A stretch of DNA of 64,000 bases from Vibrio mangrovi (GTDB lineage Bacteria; Pseudomonadota; Gammaproteobacteria; Enterobacterales; Vibrionaceae), in assembly GCF_024346955.1 (NCBI RefSeq), contig NZ_AP024883.1, forward strand, positions 3,596,001-3,660,000. The letters are read 5' to 3'. A program made the translations under genes and the position numbers. Shown here one piece after another: positions 52,543-64,000 of the stretch (position 1 is the first letter of the stretch; each line of letters begins with the position of its first letter). Under the pieces are notes generated by a model. The model did no database searches. It was not told the DNA's origin and worked only from the letters and a program-made list of their open reading frames with translations.

Positions 52543-52619
52543 TGGCGGAGCGGACGGGACTCGAACCCGCGACCCCCGGCGTGACAGGCCGGTATTCTAA
52601 CCAACTGAACTACCGCTCC
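52543..52619 (-). tRNA. tRNA-Asp (GTC)
   Basis: 77 nt, begins GGAGCGGTAGTTCAGTTGG. Anticodon loop CTGTCAC (GTC), T-loop GGTTCGAGTCC, acceptor pairs GGAGCGG / CCGCTCC, encoded CCA. Last gene of the rrn operon, 93 bp after 5S. Confidence 0.96.
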
Positions 52620-52712
52620 ACTTTTCAATCTGTCTGCCAAATCAAGTCTGATGCAACTGCTGCTTCATTTAGCTCGGTTCTTATCTTCTCAAAGACAAAA
52701 AACATAATGTAA

Positions 52713-52830
52713 GCCTGGCGATGACCTACTCTCACATGGGGAGACCCCACACTACCATCGGCGCTGTTTCGTTTCACTTCTGAGTTCGGCATGGAATCAG
52801 GTGGGTCCAAAACGCTATGGCCGCCAGGCA
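52713..52830 (-). rRNA. rrf: 5S ribosomal RNA
   Basis: About 118 nt on the minus strand, starting TGCCTGGCGGCCATAGCG and ending CATCGCCAGGC, which pair as the terminal helix. Contains CCACCTGATTCCATGCCG and GAACTCAGAAGTGAAACG, canonical gamma-proteobacterial 5S. Ends are approximate by a few bases. Confidence 0.95.
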
Positions 52831-52909
52831 AATTCTTCTAATCCGGAAAGCTGTATTCTCATATCCACAATCAAGTCTCTTCAGAGCCCTAAAACCCCTT
52901 CGGTGTTGT

Positions 52910-55798
<2,889 letters not shown>

Positions 55799-56157
55799 AT
55801 ACAACCCGAAGAAGTTTCAGATTGCACTGTCAGTCACCAAAGTTGTCTCTCATTGATTTACATGAGCGAGAGACTGGTTTTGCCGGACTCAATTGAATAC
55901 ATACATTAAATGTATTCCAAGAACACTTGATTGTGTTGGTCTTTCTCTTTCGAGAAAGTATTGAGAACTTTTACAAGTAATTTGTTGTTTCTTTAAAAAA
56001 AACAACCATTACTTTGTCAGCTTTCCAAATTGTTAAAGAGCAATGTGTTATTCCTGAGAGTCAGGCAACACTTTCTAATGACTTTCAGCGCCAAAAAATC
56101 GAACCACAACAACATCAGCAGGTGGTTTGGACATTCGGACCAAAAATATTTAGAAAG
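55799..56157. other. Spacer between tRNA-Val and 23S
   Basis: 359 bp of 16S-23S internal spacer. Includes a boxA-type antitermination sequence; the rest is processing-stem sequence for 23S. No gene. Confidence 0.8.
56030..56044 (-). promoter_or_regulatory. boxA antitermination element in the spacer
   Basis: Minus strand ATTGCTCTTTAACAA, the standard rrn boxA, located upstream of 23S. Confidence 0.8.
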
Positions 56158-56233
56158 TGGTGGGCGATACCGGGTTCGAACCAGTGACCCCCTGCTTGTA
56201 AGGCAGGTGCTCTCCCAACTGAGCTAATCGCCC
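56158..56233 (-). tRNA. tRNA-Val (TAC)
   Basis: 76 nt, GGGCGATTAGCTCAGTTGG..., anticodon TAC in CCTTACAAG, T-loop GGTTCGAACCC, encoded CCA. Third tRNA of the 16S-23S spacer. Confidence 0.96.
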
Positions 56234-56261
56234 ACTTTGTTTGACTTTCCGTAGCAGAAAA

Positions 56262-56337
56262 TGGTGGGTCGTACAGGATTCGAACCTGTGACCAATTGGT
56301 TAAAAGCCAACTGCTCTACCAGCTGAGCTAACGACCC
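56262..56337 (-). tRNA. tRNA-Lys (TTT)
   Basis: 76 nt, GGGTCGTTAGCTCAGCTGG..., anticodon TTT in GCTTTTAAC, T-loop GGTTCGAATCC, encoded CCA. Second spacer tRNA. Confidence 0.96.
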
Positions 56338-56355
56338 CTTTTCACTTCAGGAAAG

Positions 56356-56431
56356 TGGTATCCCGTAGGGGAGTCGAACCCCTGTTACCGCCGTGAAAGG
56401 GCGGTGTCCTAGGCCTCTAGACGAACGGGAC
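56356..56431 (-). tRNA. tRNA-Glu (TTC)
   Basis: 76 nt, GTCCCGTTCGTCTAGAGGCC..., anticodon TTC in CCTTTCACG, T-loop GGTTCGACTCC, encoded CCA. First spacer tRNA. Confidence 0.96.
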
Positions 56432-56493
56432 ATTGCGCTACTTCTATAAACCAAATCAATCTGTGTGAACACTCATACAACAACATCTTTACG

Positions 56494-58035
<1,542 letters not shown>

Positions 58036-58220
58036 AAAGTTTTTTTGAAGCCTAAGCTTCGGCTCAATGAATACTGTTCATCTTACATAAATGTAAGACT
58101 GAATTGACTGTGCTGAACTTCAATTCCCGAAAGAATCTCGGTTCGGTTGGTCACTCGTATCATTGATAAAATCTTTTGGATGTTTATCGACGAGTGCCCA
58201 CACAGATTGATTGGTCTATA

Positions 58221-58234
58221 TTGTTAAAGAGCAA
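58221..58234 (-). promoter_or_regulatory. boxA antitermination element of the rrn leader
   Basis: Minus strand TTGCTCTTTAACAA, located between P2 and 16S; recruits the Nus antitermination complex. Confidence 0.85.
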
Positions 58235-58268
58235 TTCTTCGAAACGTTCATCGTTTGAAGAGGCGGCC

Positions 58269-58296
58269 ATTCTAGCGAGATAAATTCAAGTGTCAA
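58269..58296 (-). promoter_or_regulatory. rrn promoter P2
   Basis: Minus strand TTGACA (58296-58291), 16-bp spacer, TAGAAT (58274-58269). Close to the sigma-70 consensus; about 240 bp upstream of 16S. Confidence 0.8.
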
Positions 58297-58381
58297 ACAC
58301 TTTTTTCAGATTTATCTCTCGGTGAAGACCGGGCTCACACAGCCGGGGATTTCTCTCCGCTATCCCGTGTCAGCGAGGGGC

Positions 58382-58409
58382 ATTATAGGCATCACCTTTT
58401 GATTGGCAA
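58382..58409 (-). promoter_or_regulatory. rrn promoter P1
   Basis: Minus strand TTGCCA (58409-58404), 16-bp spacer, TATAAT (58387-58382), followed by a GC-rich discriminator (GCCCC). An A/T-rich UP-element-like tract lies upstream. P1-P2 order is typical of rrn operons. Confidence 0.85.
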
Positions 58410-58488
58410 GTCCTTTTTGTAACTTTTTTAAAAATAATTCCTGAGATATCTATAAATGGACTTTTTTTACTCGATCAGCTTGTTTTAT

Positions 58489-59016
58489 CTACATATCTCT
58501 AAATTTTTTAGCAAATTTTTTAACTTTATCCCAGTTGGTATATTCAACTTCTTTTGATGTGTCAGTTTCCCCACCCGTCATCATCATAATGAACCGAATC
58601 ATAATTCTGTCGAAAAATCGATATCTGGGGTAACGTAACGCCCCGGCAAAAACACCTATCATTTCAGGTTGCCAGAAAGATTTGCGTAAAAAAGTCTGCA
58701 CATAGACACTTCCTTCCGGCGTATCTTTGTTTTGCTCCTCTTTTCGAGCCGTTAAATTGATACAAATAAACGCTGCTTTCGATTTATCTAATTGGTGATG
58801 ATGACTCTCTATAAACTGGTAAAGAGCCTTATGAAGACGACCATACCGAATTGAAGCAGCAACCAACACCTTATCGTAAAGCGCCAGATCAAGTGTCGGA
58901 AACTGGTGTAAATCAACGTATTCACATTGATAGCCTTCAAGTCTTTCCACTATATATTCAACTATCTTTTTGGTTTGCCCTTCCCGGGTTGAATACAGAC
59001 AAAGAACCTTTTTCAC
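58489..59016 (-). CDS. hemG: Menaquinone-dependent protoporphyrinogen IX dehydrogenase
   Basis: Penultimate step of haem synthesis; long-chain flavodoxin of 175 aa. FMN phosphate loop YSTREGQTKKI (residues 8-18), then VLVAASIRYGRLHKALYQFI, GVFAGALRYPRYRFFDRIMI and GGETDTSKEVEYTNWDKV, all matching E. coli HemG. It starts with GTG 59016, and GAGGAAG is upstream, overlapping the trkH end. It lies 12 bp behind trkH and upstream of the rrn operon, exactly as in E. coli (trkH-hemG-rrsA). Confidence 0.95.
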   Translation of the reverse strand: MKKVLCLYSTREGQTKKIVEYIVERLEGYQCEYVDLHQFPTLDLALYDKVLVAASIRYGRLHKALYQFIESHHHQLDKSKAAFICINLTARKEEQNKDTPEGSVYVQTFLRKSFWQPEMIGVFAGALRYPRYRFFDRIMIRFIMMMTGGETDTSKEVEYTNWDKVKKFAKKFRDM

Positions 59017-59028
59017 AAATCTTCCTCT

Positions 59029-60486
59029 TTAATTGCGCCAAAATGCCGGAGTAAACAGAACTAGCAGAGTAAAAATCTCCAATCGTCCGAAGAGCATGGA
59101 AATAATGAGCACCCACTTTGCTTTATCATTAATGTCACCAAAATGGACAGCAACCTCTCCAAGTCCCGGCCCCAGATTATTTAATGTGGCCGCAACAGCT
59201 GAAAATGCACTGAGTTCTTCCATCCCTGTAGCGATTAAAGCCAGCATACATAGCACAAAGACCAGCGTATAGGTTGAAAAAAAGCCCCATACGGCATCAA
59301 TGACCCGAGGAGACAATGCCTTGTCCCCCAGTTTTATAGGATAAATCGCCCGCGGGTGAACGAGGCGTTTCATTTCCCGGACACCCTGTAAGGTCAAAAG
59401 CAGAATTCGTATCACTTTCAATCCTCCTCCGGTTGAACCGGCACATCCCCCGACAAATGAGGAGAAAAGCAATAAAACCGGTAAGAAAAGAGGCCAGTCA
59501 GAAAAACCCGTTGTAGTAAATCCTGCGGTTGTCGAAATAGAAACACTCTGAAATAAAGCCTTATCGAAAACTTCAGAAACAGAATCATATGGCTGATGCT
59601 GGAGCAATATGGCAAAACAGGTAAGGAACAGAATCCCCTGAATAAACAGAAAAGTTCTGAATTCGTAGTCCTTCCAGTAAAGCTTCGGATGAACTCCCCC
59701 CGAAGCAAATGCAGCATAATGCAGCGTAAAATTACAAGATGAGATCAATAGGAAAACAACCGTAATCATGTTGATTGCCTGACTGTTAAAGTACCCCATG
59801 CTGGCATCATGTGTAGAAAAGCCTCCGATCGCAATCGTAGAGAAGCTATGACATATCGCATCAAAGAATGTCATACCAGCCAGCCAGTATAAGAATGCAC
59901 AAACCAGCGTAATCCCTAAATAAATATACCAAAGCGCTTTTGCAGTTTCGGCAATACGAGGTGTCACCTTGGTATCTTTTACCGGACCGGGAATTTCTGC
60001 CCGATAAAGCTGCATCCCACCGATACCAAGAACAGGAAGAATAGCGACTGCAAGTACAATGATCCCCATCCCACCGAACCATTGTAAAAACTGTCGATAG
60101 AACAAAATTGCTTTGGGAAGCTCATCCAACCCGACAATTACGGTCGCACCTGTGGTTGTCAGTGCAGAAAAAGATTCAAAAAAAGAATCCGTCAGCGAAA
60201 TATTAGGATTCTCTGAAATGAAAAACGGAATAGATCCGGCACTGCCGATAACCGTCCAGAATAAGACCACAATCAAAAAGCCGTCACGGGATTTTAATTC
60301 ATGTCTATGATGACGGTTGGGAAACCAAATACTTCCCCCGCATAGTAGCAGAACAAAGAAAGTCGTAATAAATGAAACACCTGCACCATCACGATATATC
60401 AAAGCCACCAGCGCAGGCGCCAGCATAGATACACTGAATAAAGCAAGGAGCAATCCGACAATGCGGATAATAGAACGAAATTGCAT
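59029..60486 (-). CDS. trkH: Trk potassium uptake protein TrkH
   Basis: K+ channel-like subunit, 485 aa, about ten helices with four pore loops. Selectivity-filter regions are visible: FFESFSALTTTGATVIVGL (loop 1), HSFSTIAIGGFSTHDASMGY (loop 2), SISTTAGFTTTGFSDWP (loop 3) and AVAATLNNLGPGLGEV (loop 4). Works with cytoplasmic TrkA. Sits between yigZ and hemG, as in E. coli. Confidence 0.95.
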   Translation of the reverse strand: MQFRSIIRIVGLLLALFSVSMLAPALVALIYRDGAGVSFITTFFVLLLCGGSIWFPNRHHRHELKSRDGFLIVVLFWTVIGSAGSIPFFISENPNISLTDSFFESFSALTTTGATVIVGLDELPKAILFYRQFLQWFGGMGIIVLAVAILPVLGIGGMQLYRAEIPGPVKDTKVTPRIAETAKALWYIYLGITLVCAFLYWLAGMTFFDAICHSFSTIAIGGFSTHDASMGYFNSQAINMITVVFLLISSCNFTLHYAAFASGGVHPKLYWKDYEFRTFLFIQGILFLTCFAILLQHQPYDSVSEVFDKALFQSVSISTTAGFTTTGFSDWPLFLPVLLLFSSFVGGCAGSTGGGLKVIRILLLTLQGVREMKRLVHPRAIYPIKLGDKALSPRVIDAVWGFFSTYTLVFVLCMLALIATGMEELSAFSAVAATLNNLGPGLGEVAVHFGDINDKAKWVLIISMLFGRLEIFTLLVLFTPAFWRN

Positions 60487-60509
60487 GCTTATATGACTTG
60501 ATTCTGACC

Positions 60510-61139
60510 TTAGTTGTTTAGTTCATTATCTGAACTCACAAGAATCCTTGCGCTACTTTTATTGGTTATCGCTTGTATAAACTCATCGATATGCCGAATC
60601 TCGATCTCAATAGTAATAACAACCCGTTGAAGATATTGCGCTTCCAGCTCCTGAGCACCAAATTGCTGAATGACCGATTGAGCCAGAGGGATTAATCCAT
60701 AGTCTAGCGCCAGGTTTAATTTCCTGGTGATTTTTTTTTCGATAGTTTGAAGTTGCTTAAGAGCTTGCTGAACTCCGCCGCCATAAGCTTTGACTAATCC
60801 ACCTGTTCCCAGCTTAACACCACCATAGTAACGTACAACAACCGCGGTAATTTCTCCGATATGTGCACCTGAAAGCTGAGCTAAAATCGGCTTTCCTGCT
60901 GTTCCTGATGGTTCTCCGTCATCACTGAATCCCCATTTCATTGAATCATCAGGTCGCCCGGCCACAAAAGCCCAACAATGATGTCTTGCATCAGGATACT
61001 GACTTTTTATCTGCTCAATAAAGCCCTTAGATGACTCAATTCCCGGCGTATGCTGAAGAAAAGTCATGAACAGACTCTTCTTTATTTCTTCTTCATAACA
61101 GACAGAAGTTGCCGGTATCGCATAAGGCTGATCATTCAT
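60510..61139 (-). CDS. yigZ: YigZ/IMPACT-family protein
   Basis: 209 aa of the IMPACT (UPF0029) family. The N-terminal domain contains SLFMTFLQHTPGIESSKGFI, HHCWAFVAG, KWGFSDDGEPSGTAGKPILA and VRYYGGVKLGTGGLVKAYGG, which are the family signatures. A C-terminal ferredoxin-like half follows. Proposed roles include translation regulation. Upstream gene of yigZ-trkH-hemG; the gap to trkH is 23 bp. Confidence 0.93.
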   Translation of the reverse strand: MNDQPYAIPATSVCYEEEIKKSLFMTFLQHTPGIESSKGFIEQIKSQYPDARHHCWAFVAGRPDDSMKWGFSDDGEPSGTAGKPILAQLSGAHIGEITAVVVRYYGGVKLGTGGLVKAYGGGVQQALKQLQTIEKKITRKLNLALDYGLIPLAQSVIQQFGAQELEAQYLQRVVITIEIEIRHIDEFIQAITNKSSARILVSSDNELNN

Positions 61140-61413
61140 TAATTACCCGGAATTACATCAAATCAGAGAGTTTTCACAGTCTATCACGACCACAAAGAAA
61201 AGTGCTGCTGATCTAGAGATCCGGAATTATATACCAGTGCTTTTGCTAATTTAGCAAACCACCAATAACTACAGATATTGCAAAGAGAGTTGTGGACAAC
61301 TAGCACGAGCAGTAAACTTGCGCTAGCTAGAACGCCTGATTTTGGGCGCACACTAAATATAACTATTTGATTATGATAACGAAAATAAACATTTGATTTG
61401 ATGGAGATATATA
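61140..61413. other. Intergenic region upstream of the orphan membrane gene
   Basis: AT-rich, no gene seen. E. coli carries pepQ in this interval between yigZ and fadB; no trace of it is visible here. Confidence 0.5.
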
Positions 61414-61662
61414 ATGAACGGCAGTTGGGCTAACTTCTTTCCGTACTTTGCTGGAGCTTTTAAGATTATTGTATTAGGTATTGGAGCCTACTTAGCTATT
61501 AAATGGCATTTTGATGAAGAGAGGAGAGTGAGGGAAGCAGAAGGCGTGGTATTTGATAAACCAAGCGCCATGAAAAAGTTGGCAATGATACTAGCCTTCC
61601 CAGTCTTTCTAGTTATTCTAATCCTTCTAGTTATTTATGCGACTAACTGGTTTCTCGACTGA
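61414..61662 (+). CDS. Small membrane protein of unknown function
   Basis: 82 aa with two predicted helices (FPYFAGAFKIIVLGIGAYLA and MILAFPVFLVILILLVIYAT) and a charged middle (FDEERRVREAEGVVFDKP). GGAG precedes the ATG at 8 bases. A strong intrinsic terminator follows, so it is a complete monocistronic unit. No family recognised. Lower GC than the flanking genes may indicate recent arrival (inference). Confidence 0.65.
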   Translation: MNGSWANFFPYFAGAFKIIVLGIGAYLAIKWHFDEERRVREAEGVVFDKPSAMKKLAMILAFPVFLVILILLVIYATNWFLD

Positions 61663-61692
61663 CGGGCTTTATATACAGGAATCACATTAGTT

Positions 61693-61724
61693 GCCAGCAA
61701 TGCAATTTTGTTTGCTGGCTTTTT
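61693..61724 (+). terminator. Rho-independent terminator of the small membrane gene
   Basis: GCCAGCAA-TGCAATTTTGT-TTGCTGGC followed by five T, 31 bp after the stop codon. Confidence 0.88.
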
Positions 61725-62342
61725 CAGCCTTCTGATTATTTTTGGTCATAGTGGTCATGAAGTCATTTTTCTGAGTCACTCAAAGCCACCCCATCGATTA
61801 CTGATCATTTTCTTTATGGTTGGCGGAATCACAGGGTTTACCATCAATTACCTGATCTATCATATAATTATTAAAGAAAATAACTTTATTCAGTGTCCCG
61901 CTGAAACTGGCTATAAGAATAATTTGATGGATAAATATGTCAGAGAAATAAGGGATTGTGACAACTGACTTGCTTTTCTACCTCACTTTGATATTGCTTC
62001 ATCCTTCCTTGTAAAATAAGACATAAGTCACCAATCATTCATAGACTAAAACGTGATTCTTGCAAATCTCATAAAAATGCTTAAACATTAATCAAACATC
62101 AAAATACCTTCATGATTGTGCATACAAATTTTTGATTATTCAGAAAAAATGTGTGCAGCAATTCGTGTAGCAAAAGCTACATTTTCAGTGTCAAAATAGA
62201 AATAATCCTTTCAAGATCAATATATTAAAAAAAACACTCCAAATTTATTGCAGTTATCTGAACTTGTGCCCACACTTTTTGAATACTAAAACAAGTCATC
62301 GTACCAGTTGACTCATTACAAATGCATGTCAGGAGATAGTTC
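61725..62342. other. Intergenic region upstream of fadB
   Basis: About 620 bp without a supported gene. A TTG-started frame inside 61708-61968 begins in the terminator loop and is rejected. The right end holds the fadB promoter, a FadR-like site and the ribosome site. Confidence 0.55.
62293..62309 (-). promoter_or_regulatory. FadR-like operator
   Basis: On the minus strand AACTGGTACGATGACTT. The left half CTGGTACGA is identical to the core of the E. coli fadB site (ATCTGGTACGACCAGAT, recalled); the right half is degenerate. It lies 34 bp upstream of the fadB ATG. Confidence 0.5.
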
Positions 62343-64000
62343 ATGATTTTTCAGTCAAAGACATTGCAGGTAAAGGAAATAGAAGGTGGTATCCTTGAGC
62401 TGCAGTTTTGTTCACCTCAGTCCGTCAATACCCTTGATACGGCAACCTTAGGTTATCTGGATGAAGCATTGGATGTCATCCAAAAGGTTCCGGATCTCAA
62501 AGGATTAATACTCACATCCGATAAAGAAAGCTTTATCGTCGGTGCAGATATCAATGAGTTTTTAGGTTTATTCCAATATCCGAGTGAAGAGCTTGAGCAG
62601 TGGCTTCATTATGCCAACCGGATATTCTGTAAACTCGAAGATCTCCCTGTTCCGACAATATCAGCTCTGTGTGGATATGCACTCGGTGGTGGATGTGAGT
62701 GTGTACTTGCTACTGATTTTCGTATTGCAACACCATCAACAAAAATTGGGTTACCGGAAACAAGACTGGGAATTATGCCAGGATTCGGTGGCTGTGTTCG
62801 TTTGCCAAGATTAATTGGCGCAGATAATGCCTTAGAAGCAATCGTTCAGGCCAAAATATTAAATGCAGAACAAGCTCTATCTGTCGGGCTTGTCGATGCA
62901 ATCTCTACAGAAGAAAATCTGTTAGAAACAGCAAAACAGACTTTAGACGATGCAATTCACTTACGCATTAACTGGAAAAAAATACGGCAGGAAAAATGTG
63001 CACCGCTTACTTTATCCTCGGTAGAACAACTTATGGTCTTTTCTACTGCAAAAGGAATGACTCATCAAAAAGTAAGCACTCACTACATGGCCCCATTTCT
63101 AGCGATTGAGACTATCGAAGCCTCAGCTATGCTTCACAGAGACGAAGCTCTGAATATCGAGCGGAAGAACTTCGTCACGCTGGCGAAATCAGATCAGGCA
63201 ACAGCACTTGTCAGTATCTATCTGAATGATCAGTATATTAAAGGTCTCGCCAAAAAAGCTAAAAAGTCTCTCACTCATCCAATGAATCACAGTGCCGTAA
63301 TTGGTGCCGGAGTAATGGGAGGCGGAATTGCTTACCAATCTGCGATTAAAGGAATTCCGGCAGTGTTAAAAGATATCGTTCCGGAATCTCTGAAACTGGG
63401 AATGGATCATACAGCTCAACTTCTGGAGCAAGGAGTGAAGCGAGGGAAACTTTCTCCCAGAGAAATGGCAAATACCCTCTCGTCTATTCGGCCAACACTC
63501 AATTATGCCGGTATAGAAGATGTTGATATCGTCGTTGAAGCTGTTGTAGAAAACCCCAAAATAAAATCTTCAGTTCTCAAAGAACTGGAAGAAAAAGTAT
63601 CACCCAACACAATTCTGACCTCAAATACATCAACAATTCCAATTACCGATCTGGCCTCAGGATTATCAAGACCTGAAAATTTCTGTGGTATGCACTTTTT
63701 CAATCCGGTTCATAAAATGCCGCTTGTTGAAATTATCCGGGGGAAACATACCAGTGAAGAAACAATTGCTACCGTTGTTGCTTTTGCAGCCCATATGGGG
63801 AAATCTCCAATAGTCGTTAATGATTGTCCCGGATTTTTTGTCAACCGGGTTCTGTTCCCTTATTTTCTGGCCTTTTGCCAGTTACTTGATGAGGGATATG
63901 ACTTTAGCCACATCGATAAAATCATGGAAAAAGATTTCGGCTGGCCAATGGGACCGGCTTATTTGCTTGATGTGGTAGGTATCGACATTGCTTATCATGC
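62343..64000 (+). CDS. fadB: Fatty acid oxidation complex alpha subunit, 3' end beyond window
   Basis: Multifunctional beta-oxidation enzyme (enoyl-CoA hydratase and 3-hydroxyacyl-CoA dehydrogenase), forming a complex with FadA. The visible 552 codons begin MIFQSKTLQVKEIEGGILEL. The hydratase domain is residues about 1-190, with ADINEF, CGYALGGGCECVLATDFRIA and GLPETRLGIMPGFGG (catalytic Glu in the two GGGCE and PETRLG loops). The NAD-binding domain from about 313 has HSAVIGAGVMGGGIAYQSA, and the dehydrogenase NTSTIPITDLA and GMHFFNPVHKMPLVE motifs hold the catalytic His. GGAG is upstream of the ATG. The right edge cuts it at about three quarters of normal length. Confidence 0.97.
   Translation, partial: MIFQSKTLQVKEIEGGILELQFCSPQSVNTLDTATLGYLDEALDVIQKVPDLKGLILTSDKESFIVGADINEFLGLFQYPSEELEQWLHYANRIFCKLEDLPVPTISALCGYALGGGCECVLATDFRIATPSTKIGLPETRLGIMPGFGGCVRLPRLIGADNALEAIVQAKILNAEQALSVGLVDAISTEENLLETAKQTLDDAIHLRINWKKIRQEKCAPLTLSSVEQLMVFSTAKGMTHQKVSTHYMAPFLAIETIEASAMLHRDEALNIERKNFVTLAKSDQATALVSIYLNDQYIKGLAKKAKKSLTHPMNHSAVIGAGVMGGGIAYQSAIKGIPAVLKDIVPESLKLGMDHTAQLLEQGVKRGKLSPREMANTLSSIRPTLNYAGIEDVDIVVEAVVENPKIKSSVLKELEEKVSPNTILTSNTSTIPITDLASGLSRPENFCGMHFFNPVHKMPLVEIIRGKHTSEETIATVVAFAAHMGKSPIVVNDCPGFFVNRVLFPYFLAFCQLLDEGYDFSHIDKIMEKDFGWPMGPAYLLDVVGIDIAYH

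Noticed and set aside
52143..52620. Repeats at about 150-bp intervals considered as a CRISPR array
   Set aside because: Units are too long, contain terminators and tRNA parts, and there are no short unique spacers or cas genes.
61708..61968. 86-codon TTG-started frame after the small membrane gene, in frame with it across one TGA
   Set aside because: Its start codon lies in the loop of a strong intrinsic terminator and has no ribosome site, so neither a separate gene nor read-through is supported.

Overview
The window reads as a stretch of chromosome I of a Vibrio species. Evidence: an rrn operon with Glu/Lys/Val tRNAs in the 16S-23S spacer, the block hemG-trkH-yigZ plus fadB, a TPP-riboswitch thi operon of order CEFSGH, betIBA fused to a choline ABC transporter, uspA/ftnA/uspB, and two perfect parS sites. 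The parS pair (ParB binding sites of the main chromosome) suggests a position fairly near oriC. Moderate GC and GTG starts fit the genus; I do not name a species.

Layout, left to right. (1) 1-4023: gluconate / Entner-Doudoroff module: edd (cut by the left edge) and gntK on the minus strand, divergent from a gluconate permease, with the LacI-family regulator GntR convergent and a pair of overlapping GntR operators between gntK and gntT. (2) 4326-6785: a large CPA1 Na+/H+ antiporter. (3) 6866-14216: a beta-glucoside module: 6-phospho-beta-glucosidase, PTS EIIBC without EIIA, LamB-type porin, MalM-like lipoprotein and an AscG-like repressor, with several LacI-type operators and a CRP site in the AT-rich divergent region. 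(4) 14791-16758: alpha/beta hydrolase and LysR regulator. (5) 17020-25191: a secreted SpvB/RHS giant (about 2,450 aa) with seven cysteine-paired calcium-loop repeats and a C-terminal domain carrying a lipase-type GHSLG elbow, flanked by a small membrane gene and a small secreted gene. (6) 25532-33845: housekeeping block (HI0933-family flavoprotein, uspB, ftnA, uspA, EamA permease, rsmJ, asnC, aminopeptidase P). (7) 34066-40990: osmoprotection operon betI-betB-betA-choX-choW-choV, converting imported choline to glycine betaine. (8) 41069-47500: thiamine operon thiCEFSGH read from the right, with one parS just beyond thiH and a second inside thiE. (9) 47548-51903: fluoride exporter crcB, a Tat-lipoprotein multicopper oxidase, and a GH43 glycosidase with a GPH sugar symporter. 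(10) 52143-58409: rrn operon on the minus strand (P1, P2, boxA, 16S, Glu-Lys-Val tRNAs, 23S, 5S, tRNA-Asp), followed by a tandem array of three altered tRNA-Asp-like copies, the two complete ones each with its own terminator. (11) 58489-61139: hemG, trkH, yigZ. (12) 61414-64000: an orphan two-helix membrane protein, then fadB with a FadR-like site, cut by the right edge.

The most unusual items are the tRNA-Asp-like tandem array at 52143-52497, the parS site that dictates the residues NVSRET inside thiE, and the RHS protein with a probable lipase-like tip. No insertion sequence, integron or CRISPR array was seen.
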